Part shown: positions 1-6,842 of the stretch, one piece after another | How positions within the stretch are numbered: position 1 is the first letter of the stretch | Layout of the letters: every line of letters starts with the position of its first letter | NCBI GenBank assembly: GCA_016764535.1 | Contig: JAESRR010000131.1 | Location: 1 to 8,383 of the forward strand | Direction of reading: 5' to 3' | Length of the DNA stretch: 8,383 bases | From: Cohaesibacteraceae bacterium | GTDB taxonomy: Bacteria; Pseudomonadota; Alphaproteobacteria; Rhizobiales; Cohaesibacteraceae | Made by a program: the position numbers and the translations under genes | Notes under the pieces: generated by a model | The model's input: the letters and a program-made list of their open reading frames with translations, nothing else | Databases searched by the model: none | Told to the model about the DNA's origin: nothing

Positions 1-1
1 A

Positions 2-454
2 TTGAATGCGACCATTGAAGCGGCGCGTGCCGGAGATATGGGACGCGGGTTTGCAGTGGTTGCCGCCGAAGTAAAGGATCTTGCTGATCAAACTTCAAAG
101 GCCACCGGGGAAATTGCCGATCAGGTCAAGGCTATTCAGGAATCTTCAAAATCCACAGCAGCAACCATTGGTGATATCACCCGTGCGATGGGTGAAGTGA
201 ACAATTTCACCACTAATCTTGCGGCTTCAGTGGAACAGCAAAATGCTGCCACAGCGGAGATTAGCCAGAATGCCCAGCTGGCTGCGCAGGGCACCGACAG
301 TGCGGCAGAAAACATTACCGGGGTAACAAAAACGGTTGATGAAACCTCCCAATCCGCTGCTCAGGTGCTGTCAGCTTCGCAAAATATGGCAACCCAGACT
401 GAAGAATTACGCGAGCATATTGCAAGCTTCCTGAAGGAAGTTGCAGCAGCATAA
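2..454 (+). CDS. Methyl-accepting chemotaxis protein, C-terminal part (5' end outside window)
   Basis: This is the cytoplasmic signalling end of a chemoreceptor, which passes ligand information to the CheA/CheW kinase complex. The first visible codons give [11 protein letters not shown] followed by [11 protein letters not shown], the highly conserved descending side of the MCP hairpin tip. About 130 residues of polar, alanine-rich heptad coiled coil follow (e.g. [15 protein letters not shown]), typical of the second methylation helix. It ends at a TAA with tail SFLKEVAAA; there is no C-terminal CheR-tethering pentapeptide of the NWETF type. Sensor, membrane and HAMP parts must lie to the left if the gene is intact, so the ligand cannot be judged. 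A strong terminator lies about 25 bases downstream. A second MCP piece, in opposite orientation, lies at the right edge of the window. The family call is very secure; intactness is unknown. Confidence 0.95.
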   Translation: MNATIEAARAGDMGRGFAVVAAEVKDLADQTSKATGEIADQVKAIQESSKSTAATIGDITRAMGEVNNFTTNLAASVEQQNAATAEISQNAQLAAQGTDSAAENITGVTKTVDETSQSAAQVLSASQNMATQTEELREHIASFLKEVAAA

Positions 455-477
455 TTACAAATTGGAAATACGAATAA

Positions 478-513
478 AAAAAGGCCCGGAGCGTTCAGTT
501 GCCGGGCCTTTTT
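478..513. terminator. Bidirectional intrinsic terminator
   Basis: A 12-bp perfect stem, AAAAAGGCCCGG (478-489) with CCGGGCCTTTTT (502-513), encloses a 12-base loop. The T run serves the + strand chemoreceptor, and the A run becomes a U run for the - strand M81 gene. It lies between the two convergent stop codons (454 and 542), exactly where a shared terminator is expected. Confidence 0.9.
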
Positions 514-541
514 GTTCTGTGAGTATTTCTTATGAACGGGA

Positions 542-2038
542 TCAGATGCCGGGCGAGCCGATTGATTTCATACCATGGGGATTTGGTTCTCTTGGCCAAA
601 TTGTATGACGCGCCTTGCGATAATCGGTGGTTACCGGATCATTGGGATAGGGACGACCGGCTGAGCACCAGAGAATTGTTGGGCTGATACGGGAAAAACT
701 ATCGTAAAAATGATTGGTAGATTTGATGACCAGCAAAGCACGCTGTGTTGGATCAATGCCCATTATCTCGAACAGGCTTTTGTCAAATGTCTGGGCCCGG
801 GTCGAGTTGAGAATAACTTCAAGACCGTCGAATTCAATTACAACAGTATCGCCAATTGGAACCAGACTTGAGCCAAATATTTGCTCGGCCTGTTTCACGG
901 TTTTCACAATTGTGACCATTTTATCAATGGGATCGCCAGTGAGTGGCGCAGATTTGGCACCGAAACGCAGCAATATTCTGGACCCGGTACCGGCTGCCAT
1001 ACAGATTTTAACTGCAATCGGGTCCCAGATTGTTCCCACCGTCGCATTGGTGAATTTACGATCGATCAGGGCTTTGAGAATAATGGTTGAATCGCCAGCA
1101 GTTCCGCCGCCGGGATTGTCCCAGATATCGGCAATGACAACAGGTTTGCCCGGATGCTTTTGTATGGCTGACAGTGCCTGGTCAAGCGCCTCATTAACCT
1201 CAAGCCGGGGCATGATGGATTTTCCCCGCATGGCAAATACTTCCATGCCCAGGTCTCTGGCAAGGCTTTCTGCATGAAACAGATCACCATCAGTCACCGC
1301 GAGCATTCGTGTTCCCATTTCAGGAACATCACCTGCCATAAACCCATGGATCAATGACAGGGAAAGGATGTTGGGATCGCCCTTTTCCATGGTGATTAGT
1401 TTATCAACAAATGAGCGCATTGGCTGCCGTGAAGTGGGGAATATATCGATCATTTTGCAATCAAACATTGCCATAACCGGATTGATTTCCCTTTTCAGGG
1501 TTCTTTTAACAAGGGACAATAAATCTTCAGCCCGGTCCACAAAGTCCGTGTGTGGAAATTCCTTGAACGCGACAAAGAAATTGACGGCATCAAAGCGTTT
1601 TTGAGTGAGATGGCTGTGGGGATCAAGTGTTGCACAAACCAGAATGTCAGGTCCGACCAGTCGTCGAATTCGGCTCAGAAAATCCCCCTCGGGATCATCA
1701 TACCCATTCGCGACCATGGCTCCGTGTAGTCCAAGCACCACGGCGTCTACGGGCATCGCCTCTTTAAGTTGATCGAGAATTTCGTCGCGCAAACCCTCAT
1801 AGGTTTCCCGGTTTATCAGTCCGGCAGGATCGGCCCATGCACTGGTTCCTTCAATCAGGTCCCAGCCTTCTTCTTTTGCAACCCTGCGGCTAACAACAAC
1901 AGGTGCGGAACAAAGTGTTGGTGTATCGGGATGTTCACCGGGTTTGGCATAGAGGGAATCCTCAAATGCACTTAGATTGATAGCGATGGGTGAAAAGGTA
2001 TTTGTCTCGGTTGCGAGAGCTGCAGTAAATAATCGCAA
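542..2038 (-). CDS. M81-family metallopeptidase (MlrC-like)
   Basis: The product is a 498-residue protein of the M81/MlrC family. The founding member hydrolyses linearised microcystin; most members act on unknown, probably peptide-like or D-amino-acid-containing, small substrates. Family landmarks are in order: ETNTFSP (11-17), LHGAM (104-108) with the following GYDDPEGD, LDPHSH (138-143), FPHTD (161-165), PTSRQPMRS (201-209) and DNPGGGTAGD (307-316). The His/Asp residues of LDPHSH and PHTD are the likely zinc ligands by family analogy. There is no signal peptide, so it is cytoplasmic. The start is a TTG (2036-2038), supported by a GGAG exactly 7 bases upstream and by the family's usual N-terminus. 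It lies one base after the stop of the upstream NTF2-like gene, so the two are probably translationally coupled. The true substrate cannot be read from sequence. Confidence 0.93.
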   Translation of the reverse strand: MRLFTAALATETNTFSPIAINLSAFEDSLYAKPGEHPDTPTLCSAPVVVSRRVAKEEGWDLIEGTSAWADPAGLINRETYEGLRDEILDQLKEAMPVDAVVLGLHGAMVANGYDDPEGDFLSRIRRLVGPDILVCATLDPHSHLTQKRFDAVNFFVAFKEFPHTDFVDRAEDLLSLVKRTLKREINPVMAMFDCKMIDIFPTSRQPMRSFVDKLITMEKGDPNILSLSLIHGFMAGDVPEMGTRMLAVTDGDLFHAESLARDLGMEVFAMRGKSIMPRLEVNEALDQALSAIQKHPGKPVVIADIWDNPGGGTAGDSTIILKALIDRKFTNATVGTIWDPIAVKICMAAGTGSRILLRFGAKSAPLTGDPIDKMVTIVKTVKQAEQIFGSSLVPIGDTVVIEFDGLEVILNSTRAQTFDKSLFEIMGIDPTQRALLVIKSTNHFYDSFSRISPTILWCSAGRPYPNDPVTTDYRKARHTIWPREPNPHGMKSIGSPGI

Positions 2039-2039
2039 A

Positions 2040-2585
2040 TCAGCGCTCCGCCGGGTTTTTGCCCTGGTCCATATTGTTGCTAAAACCCATGTTTTTGCTC
2101 ACGCCCATGGGGTTGGGAAGGTATCCGGTGAAGCCGGTTATTTTCCAGCGACCATTAAGTTTTTTGCAATAATACACTGTCTGCCAGTTCAATATATCTT
2201 TTGTACCGTCGGCTTTTGTAATATGTCCATCAAATTTTTTGTGGACAAGAGCCCGGTAGCCGGAGATCTCGATGTCGCGTAAAAGTGTCGCGTAGTGGAT
2301 TGCCTCCCGCGGGTCGTCATTGAATTTTTCCCCCGCAAAAGCTTCTGCCTGCCGTAACCATTCTGCTTTGTAGGATCCAAGATCCGGGTAACCAAGCGTC
2401 CAGTGGTCTGGATTGTCGGTGTTTTGGCCATGAATGCCGATAAACTCGGCTTCAATAAAGTCATCCGCAACCATGCTCCAGTCCTGCTGTAGAAAAGCAT
2501 CAATGTCGCGAAGGACAAGCATCTCCCAAATCGCATAACGATCGTTGTCTGTGGAGGGGAATGGATTTATATCATAATTCGACAT
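2040..2585 (-). CDS. NTF2/SnoaL-like protein of unknown function
   Basis: This is a 181-residue protein with the look of a nuclear-transport-factor-2-like (SnoaL-type) cone fold. It has an N-terminal helical part with WEMLVLRDIDAFLQQDW (about 20-36) and a paired-strand C-terminal half ending in LNWQTVYYCKKLNGRWKITG (132-151), where the ligand pocket of this fold usually closes. Members are isomerases, hydrolases or binding proteins, and the family alone does not give a substrate. The tail is low in complexity and odd (KNMGFSNNMDQGKN). The ATG at 2583-2585 was chosen over an in-frame TTG at 2651 because the TTG overlaps a likely -35 element; no good ribosome site is visible for either. It is the first gene of a two-gene unit with the M81 peptidase (1-base gap), so it may act on the same compound. 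Confidence 0.78.
   Translation of the reverse strand: MSNYDINPFPSTDNDRYAIWEMLVLRDIDAFLQQDWSMVADDFIEAEFIGIHGQNTDNPDHWTLGYPDLGSYKAEWLRQAEAFAGEKFNDDPREAIHYATLLRDIEISGYRALVHKKFDGHITKADGTKDILNWQTVYYCKKLNGRWKITGFTGYLPNPMGVSKNMGFSNNMDQGKNPAER
2046..2049 (-). promoter_or_regulatory. Shine-Dalgarno site deciding the TTG start of the M81 gene
   Basis: On the - strand GGAG (within GGCGGAG) lies 7 bases before TTG at 2038. The site is inside the last codons of the upstream NTF2-like gene, which fits coupled translation across the TGA-T-TTG junction. Confidence 0.7.
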
Positions 2586-2594
2586 GGCAAATAA

Positions 2595-2621
2595 TTTACA
2601 TTTCTGAGCTGATGTTATACA
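2595..2621 (+). promoter_or_regulatory. Candidate promoter for the ridA-to-cutC unit
   Basis: TTTACA (2595-2600) and an extended -10 of the form TG-T-TATACA (2613-2621) are separated by 15 bases. This is short, but acceptable with an extended -10. The predicted start near 2628 leaves a leader of about 54 bases before the RidA ATG. It overlaps the opposing promoter candidate, so the two units may be controlled together. Confidence 0.4.
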
Positions 2622-2651
2622 AAAATACGGCTTAAACCGGCCTTTTGTCAA
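2622..2651 (-). promoter_or_regulatory. Candidate promoter for the NTF2-like/M81 unit
   Basis: On the - strand a perfect TTGACA (2651 to 2646) is followed after 18 bases by TATTTT (2627 to 2622), a partial match to a -10 box. An alternative TATAAC (2619 to 2614) is a better box but sits 26 bases away. Transcription would begin about 30 bases before the ATG at 2585. Confidence 0.45.
2628..2639. promoter_or_regulatory. Imperfect palindrome, candidate operator
   Basis: CGGCTTAAACCG is a 12-bp dyad with one mismatched pair. It lies between the -35 and -10 of the - strand promoter candidate and at the predicted transcription start of the + strand candidate. A dimeric regulator bound here could repress both units; the RpiR-type protein encoded at 3098 is the natural candidate. 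The role is inferred from position and symmetry only. Confidence 0.4.
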
Positions 2652-2681
2652 TAAACAAGAAAATTTTTTACAGGATAGAAC

Positions 2682-3080
2682 ATGGCAATCAAAAGATATG
2701 GCGCTGAAAAATCAGGAGCAGGTGGCCAAAATCTGCCCTTTGCGAGAGCAGTAGAAGCCGATGGATGGCTATATGTATCCGGTCAGGTTGCCATGAAGGA
2801 TGGCGAGATCATCAATGAAGGTATTGTTGGACAAACCCGTTTGACCATTCAAAATGTTATCGCGATTCTGGAAGAGGCCGGATACGGACTTGAACATGTT
2901 GTACGTTGCGGTGTCTGGCTTGATGATCCGCGGGACTTCTGGTCGTTCAACGGGGTTTATAAAGAGTATTTTTGTGATCATCCTCCTGCACGTGCCTGTG
3001 TTCAGGCAAGTATGATGGTGGATTGCAAGGTCGAAATCGATTGTGTGGCTTTCAATCCCGATCGCAAAAAGCAGGGATAA
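2682..3080 (+). CDS. RidA family protein (Rid/YjgF/UK114)
   Basis: The product has 132 residues, the usual RidA length. RidA proteins are cytosolic trimers that hydrolyse reactive enamine/imine intermediates to keto acids and ammonia; other subgroups have different or unknown substrates. Visible marks are YVSGQVAMKDG (31-41), the helix QNVIAILEEAG (57-67), and PARACVQASM (102-111) followed by KVEIDCVAF (116-124). Arg104 and Glu118 align with Arg105 and Glu120 of the Escherichia coli enzyme, so the imine-binding arginine is kept. AGGA lies 6 bases before the ATG, a good ribosome site. It is the first gene of the + strand unit, 17 bases ahead of the RpiR-type regulator. A RidA beside a catabolic regulator suggests that the pathway produces an unstable amino intermediate. 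It may belong to a Rid subgroup other than archetypal RidA, so no symbol is given. Confidence 0.92.
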   Translation: MAIKRYGAEKSGAGGQNLPFARAVEADGWLYVSGQVAMKDGEIINEGIVGQTRLTIQNVIAILEEAGYGLEHVVRCGVWLDDPRDFWSFNGVYKEYFCDHPPARACVQASMMVDCKVEIDCVAFNPDRKKQG

Positions 3081-3097
3081 TCCCAAGGGGAACTCGA

Positions 3098-3964
3098 ATG
3101 GTTGATATCATTGGTACACTGCAATCGGAGAGAGATCGGCTAAGCCGGTCCGAACAGCGTATTGCTGATATCCTTATTGACGATGTGTCTTTTGCAGTGA
3201 ATGCTTCAATCGTCGATCTGGCAGCCAAAGCCGAAGTTTCCCCGCCAACGGTCACCCGGTTTTGCAGACGTCTGGGTTGCGCAAGTTTTTCGGAGTTCAA
3301 GGTTCGCCTCGCACAAAGTACCTTTGTCGGTGTGCGGTATCTGGACCGGACCTCGGATGAGCGCAGTAGCACCGACATTGCCGAGAATATTATTTCCAAA
3401 GCGCAAACAGCCCTGCATGCTCTTCACCAATCCCTTGACTATCAATATCTGGATACAATCGCCGAAATCATCAGTAAGGCCGGTATGATTTATGCGTTTG
3501 GATCGGGAGGCGGCTCTTCAGTCATTGCTGATGAGTTTCAGCACAGACTGTTCAGACTGGGGTTTAATATAACCAGCCAGAAAGACCATCAGATGCAATT
3601 GATGATGGCTGCTTCTGCCCGGGAGGGTGATGTATTGATTGCGTCCTCGATATCCGGGCGCAATGTACCGCTGGTCGAGAGCGTAAACATCGCACGTGAA
3701 TACAAGGTTGGCACAATTGCCCTGACCCGGCCTGGTACCCCTCTGGCTGAAGCTGCAGAATACGTCATTCCAATTGATCTACCCGAGGGCCTGGATATTT
3801 TTCGCCCCTCATCAACCCGGTATGCATATCTGGCTGTTGCGGACATCCTTGCGCAGATGGTTGCGCAACTGACAGAGGACCGTGCGGTTGAGACGTTGCG
3901 GCGGATCAAACATCAGCTTGTTTCCAAACGGGATGAAGACGACCGGGAAATGCTGGGCGACTAA
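3098..3964 (+). CDS. MurR/RpiR family transcriptional regulator (HTH + SIS)
   Basis: This is a 288-residue regulator of normal length for the RpiR family. An N-terminal helix-turn-helix domain covers about 1-77, with the recognition segment around 38-60 (VDLAAKAEVSPPTVTRFCRR). A C-terminal SIS (sugar isomerase) phosphosugar-binding domain spans about 128-255, with the glycine/serine loop AFGSGGGSS (133-141) and SSISGRN (183-189). Such proteins sense phosphosugars or related metabolites and repress or activate neighbouring catabolic genes. The ATG at 3098 was chosen because AAGGGG lies 7 bases upstream and homologues begin at this point; a longer frame from 3023 would overlap ridA. It is probably the local regulator of both divergent units. 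The effector is unknown, but a GH20 gene in the same unit points to an amino-sugar phosphate. Confidence 0.93.
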   Translation: MVDIIGTLQSERDRLSRSEQRIADILIDDVSFAVNASIVDLAAKAEVSPPTVTRFCRRLGCASFSEFKVRLAQSTFVGVRYLDRTSDERSSTDIAENIISKAQTALHALHQSLDYQYLDTIAEIISKAGMIYAFGSGGGSSVIADEFQHRLFRLGFNITSQKDHQMQLMMAASAREGDVLIASSISGRNVPLVESVNIAREYKVGTIALTRPGTPLAEAAEYVIPIDLPEGLDIFRPSSTRYAYLAVADILAQMVAQLTEDRAVETLRRIKHQLVSKRDEDDREMLGD

Positions 3965-3980
3965 ATCGTTGAAAATACTC

Positions 3981-4001
3981 TTCGGGTGAATGAAGCCCGG
4001 A
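3981..4001 (+). promoter_or_regulatory. Small hairpin in the rpiR-SDR spacer
   Basis: TTCGGGT (3981-3987) can pair with GCCCGGA (3995-4001), including two G-U pairs, around a 7-base loop. No T run follows, so it is not an intrinsic terminator. It could protect an mRNA end or set relative expression in the 61-base gap. Weak evidence. Confidence 0.25.
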
Positions 4002-4025
4002 GAAACCAGAGTGAGATCTAATTAC

Positions 4026-4814
4026 ATGAGTATCGCAATTGTAACAGGAGCTGGCGGTGATATTGGCCGCGCTATCTGCCGGAGCCTGGCGCAACAGGGT
4101 CACGCAATTTTCGCAACTGATATTAATATGGAAACTGCCGACATAACAGCGGGTGAAATCGTTGAGGCTGGCGGCAAGGCAAAATCCGTTCGGCTGGATA
4201 TTACAGACCCGCAGTCTGTTTCATCTGCTGTTTCATCTGCTATTGCAGAAGGTCCCGTACAGGTATTGGTGAACAACGCTGGTTTATGCCACGCAGAAAG
4301 TCTGCAATCGTCAAGTTTTGAAGACTGGAAAGCAGATCTGGATTTCAATCTTCATGGTTCATATCTGTGTTTCAAAGCGATCGAACAGCATTTCATTGCA
4401 AATCGTTCGGGCGTTGTTATCAATATAGCCTCGGTTAATGGTCAGGGCGTATACGGCCATCCTGGTTACAGCGTTGCCAAAGCCGGTCTGCTACATTTAA
4501 CCCGGCAGATTGCTGTCGAGTATGGCCAATATGGCATACGGGCGAATGCAGTGGCACCAGGGACAGTAAAAACTGCGGGATGGCAGGCGCGGGCCGATAA
4601 AAACCCCAATGTTTTTGAAGAAGCCAAACGCTGGTATCCGCTCCGCGAAGTAGCTGACCCTGAAGATGTCGCGCAGGGCGTAGCCTTTTTGGCGAGTGAT
4701 AAAGCAAAGGCAATTACCGGTATTTGCTTGCCAATTGATTGTGGTTTGACCGCCGGGCAAGCTGAGATGGCTGGAACATTTTCGCAAAGCAACGACTATC
4801 AGAATTTGACGTAG
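4026..4814 (+). CDS. Short-chain dehydrogenase/reductase (SDR), classical type
   Basis: This is a 262-residue classical SDR oxidoreductase. The Rossmann motif is TGAGGDIG (7-14), a variant of TGxxxGIG. An acidic residue follows strand 2 (TDIN, Asp32), favouring NAD(H) over NADP(H). NNAG lies at 83-86. The catalytic tetrad is visible as Asn108 (NLHG), Ser136 (IASVNG), Tyr148 and Lys152 (YSVAK). The PG motif is at 178-179, and the C-terminus carries the usual TGICLPIDCG (231-240). Substrates of such enzymes include sugars, polyols and 3-oxoacyl esters; this cannot be settled here, though the sugar context suggests a sugar, lactone or polyol. The ATG at 4026 gives the standard SDR N-terminus (MSIAIVTG). 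Its ribosome site is poor (GAGTGAG about 10 bases away), and an ATG at 3990 would add 12 residues. The gene is 61 bases after rpiR. Confidence 0.92.
   Translation: MSIAIVTGAGGDIGRAICRSLAQQGHAIFATDINMETADITAGEIVEAGGKAKSVRLDITDPQSVSSAVSSAIAEGPVQVLVNNAGLCHAESLQSSSFEDWKADLDFNLHGSYLCFKAIEQHFIANRSGVVINIASVNGQGVYGHPGYSVAKAGLLHLTRQIAVEYGQYGIRANAVAPGTVKTAGWQARADKNPNVFEEAKRWYPLREVADPEDVAQGVAFLASDKAKAITGICLPIDCGLTAGQAEMAGTFSQSNDYQNLT
4218..4241 (+). repeat. Perfect 12-bp tandem duplication inside the SDR gene
   Basis: GTTTCATCTGCT occurs twice back to back (4218-4229, 4230-4241), in frame, giving VSSA-VSSA at residues 65-72. It lies in the helix between the DIT segment and NNAG, where length variation is tolerated. 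It looks like a recent slippage event. Confidence 0.85.
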
Positions 4815-4917
4815 TATTTCGAACGCCAGGCAAAATATAACCTGCCTTCTTCCCCAATTCCCCCGGTTCCAAATGCCGGAACACTGTCGGTTCAGGCAGT
4901 CCATTCGGAGATGTATG

Positions 4918-6837
4918 ATGTCAAGCACAAGTCATTTGAGACTGGAAGCACTTTGGTCGCCGGAAGGTTCTGAACGTGGCGAAATAGAAATTACTCTACA
5001 TAATCTGAGTGAACTGGATCTGACCCGCGCAACGCTGGTTTACACAGCACTCAGCCGTTTTGAACATGGTGCCAATGTTGAAAATGCTGTTTTTCTCACC
5101 CGGGAAGCCAATTATCATGAGTTTGCGCTGCCAAAAGGTGCAACACTTACACCCGGTGAAAGCTGGACATTCAGCTGTACGCAACTTGTCTATCCTGGAC
5201 GGCACAGGGGCGATGGACCCAAAAGCGCATGGATGAAACTTCCCGACGGATCAACCTTGCCAATTGCCATTGGTGAATTATTGCAAAAACGACCAACAGG
5301 TTCCAGGGAATTGCGGGATCTGTCAGGTGCAGGTGATGCGCCCTTCGCAATGTTGCCATGGCCATCAGATGTTGAGATCACCGGTGCACATGATGAGGCA
5401 CCAACTTTCCTTGTTGCTGCAGATGACATGGAGCTGGAAGACAAACGCCAGTTTGCGGCAATCGCAGCCCTTGCCAATCGGTTGTTTTTCACTGACGAGC
5501 CTTTATTCCGAATTGCCCGCCGCCCAGGCAGTGTTGCTGTCAGCATCGTCCGGGATGCAGATATGGGGGCAGAAGCCTACAAACTGGAATTCACCGAAAA
5601 ACAGGTGAAGCTTTGTGCCGGTGATAATGACGGTATTCGCTGGGGGTTGATCAGTCTTGGTCAATTATTGCGTGGTGCAAAAACAGAGCCGGATTTGCAT
5701 GTATTTCCCGCCGGAGGCACAATTTCCGACGCACCGCGATATAGCTGGCGCGGTATGCACCTGGATGTTTCCCGGCAATATTATCCGATGGAGCGGGTTT
5801 CGACATTTGTCGATATCCTTGCGTGGAACAAAATCAACCGGTTTCATTGGCATTTGACCGATGACGAAGGCTGGCGGATCGAAATCAAGGCATTCCCCGA
5901 ACTTGTCGAAGTCGGGGCCTATATGGGGGAAGGTCTACCTCTGGTGCCGCAACTGGGCGGGCATGCTGCGCGTTCCGGTGGATATTATACCCAGCAAGCG
6001 ACCAAAACCCTGATTGATCAGGCATTGTCACTGGGCGTGGTGATCGTACCGGAAATCGATATTCCCGGACATTGTACTGCTGTCCTTAAAGCGCTGCCCA
6101 ATTTGACAGATCGCGGAGACAACAGTGCTGCATATTCCGTACAGGGCTATCGAAACAATGGCCTGAACCCGGGACTTGACGCGACTTACGCGTTTCTTGA
6201 AACGATGCTGGGCGAAGTAGCTGATCTGTTTCCCTCAAAGTGGATACATGTGGGAGGTGATGAGGTTGCGCATGATTCCTGGATGGCGTCGACCGCAGCC
6301 AAGGAATTAATGCAGCGTGAGGGTCTGGAAAATACACCTCAAATGCAGGCATATCTGCTGCGCCGGGTGCAGGACTTGCTATCGGCAAAAGGTAAAATCA
6401 CAGCGGGCTGGGAAGAGGTCGCTCATGGTCAGGGAATTGATCCGTCAAAAGCCCTGCTTGTGGCATGGACCAAACCGGAGGTCGGAGTTGAACTCGCGAG
6501 GCAGGGATATGATGTTGTGATGGCCCCTGGTCAGGCATATTACCTTGATATGGTGCAGGCGGAGGGCTGGAACGAACCGGGATTGTCATGGGCTGGAACG
6601 GTACCACCAAAACTTTGTTACGAATATGAAGCGGTCGGGGAGTTCCCTGAAGATCTGCAACATAAATTACTTGGTATTCAGGGCTGTATCTGGAGCGAGA
6701 ATCTGGTCAGTGTGAAGATGTTCAATCATCTTGTGTTTCCTCGCCTGAGCGCTATTGCAGAATCTGCGTGGACGCAGGGTGATCGCAAGGAATGGTCCCG
6801 TTTTGCCCGACTGATGACACAAATGCCGGAGGTTTAG
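4918..6837 (+). CDS. Glycoside hydrolase family 20 beta-N-acetylhexosaminidase, cytoplasmic
   Basis: The 639-residue enzyme releases terminal beta-linked GlcNAc/GalNAc by substrate-assisted catalysis. Domains in order are a beta-rich N-terminal region (about 1-120), a GH20b-like segment (about 165-265), and the catalytic TIM barrel (about 275-630). Key motifs are RGMHLDVSR (278-286, substrate-binding Arg278), FHWHLTDDEGWR (309-320), PEIDIPGH, HVGGDEV (444-450) with the catalytic pair Asp448-Glu449, AGWEE, and CIWSEN (590-595) with Trp592/Glu594. All usual active-site residues appear present. The second ATG of an ATG-ATG pair was chosen because GGAG ends 7 bases before it. There is no signal peptide or lipobox, so it should act in the cytoplasm on imported oligosaccharides, unlike many secreted GH20 enzymes. 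A 103-base spacer precedes it, and cutC follows almost directly. Confidence 0.95.
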   Translation: MSSTSHLRLEALWSPEGSERGEIEITLHNLSELDLTRATLVYTALSRFEHGANVENAVFLTREANYHEFALPKGATLTPGESWTFSCTQLVYPGRHRGDGPKSAWMKLPDGSTLPIAIGELLQKRPTGSRELRDLSGAGDAPFAMLPWPSDVEITGAHDEAPTFLVAADDMELEDKRQFAAIAALANRLFFTDEPLFRIARRPGSVAVSIVRDADMGAEAYKLEFTEKQVKLCAGDNDGIRWGLISLGQLLRGAKTEPDLHVFPAGGTISDAPRYSWRGMHLDVSRQYYPMERVSTFVDILAWNKINRFHWHLTDDEGWRIEIKAFPELVEVGAYMGEGLPLVPQLGGHAARSGGYYTQQATKTLIDQALSLGVVIVPEIDIPGHCTAVLKALPNLTDRGDNSAAYSVQGYRNNGLNPGLDATYAFLETMLGEVADLFPSKWIHVGGDEVAHDSWMASTAAKELMQREGLENTPQMQAYLLRRVQDLLSAKGKITAGWEEVAHGQGIDPSKALLVAWTKPEVGVELARQGYDVVMAPGQAYYLDMVQAEGWNEPGLSWAGTVPPKLCYEYEAVGEFPEDLQHKLLGIQGCIWSENLVSVKMFNHLVFPRLSAIAESAWTQGDRKEWSRFARLMTQMPEV

Positions 6838-6842
6838 CGATT
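6828..6842 (+). promoter_or_regulatory. Strong Shine-Dalgarno placed for an ATT start of cutC
   Basis: GGAGG (6828-6832) lies exactly 7 bases before ATT at 6840-6842. The site overlaps the last codons of the GH20 gene. The only in-frame ATG upstream (6792) has AAGGA directly abutting it, which is too close. The in-frame GTG downstream lies inside the conserved EVCVDS motif. Confidence 0.6.

Noticed and set aside
714..1277. 187-codon open frame on the + strand opposite the M81 gene
   Set aside because: It lies wholly antisense to a well-supported family protein, has no ribosome site, and its translation resembles no protein family; it is a shadow frame.
1977..2282. 101-codon + strand frame over the M81/NTF2-like junction
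   Set aside because: It is antisense to two supported genes, and its hydrophobic, low-information translation is typical of shadow frames.
3023..3097. N-terminal extension of the RpiR-type regulator
   Set aside because: It overlaps the end of ridA, has no family similarity, and the ATG at 3098 has a good ribosome site.
4866..4882. GTTCC-N7-GGAAC hairpin before the GH20 gene as a terminator or riboswitch
   Set aside because: The stem is only 5 bp, there is no T run, and no known riboswitch core was recognised. A TATAAC at 4836 could be a -10 box, but no properly spaced -35 is visible.
4873..4917. 15-residue N-terminal extension of the GH20 protein (possible signal sequence)
   Set aside because: The translation is charged and not hydrophobic, so not a signal peptide, and GGAG favours the ATG at 4918.
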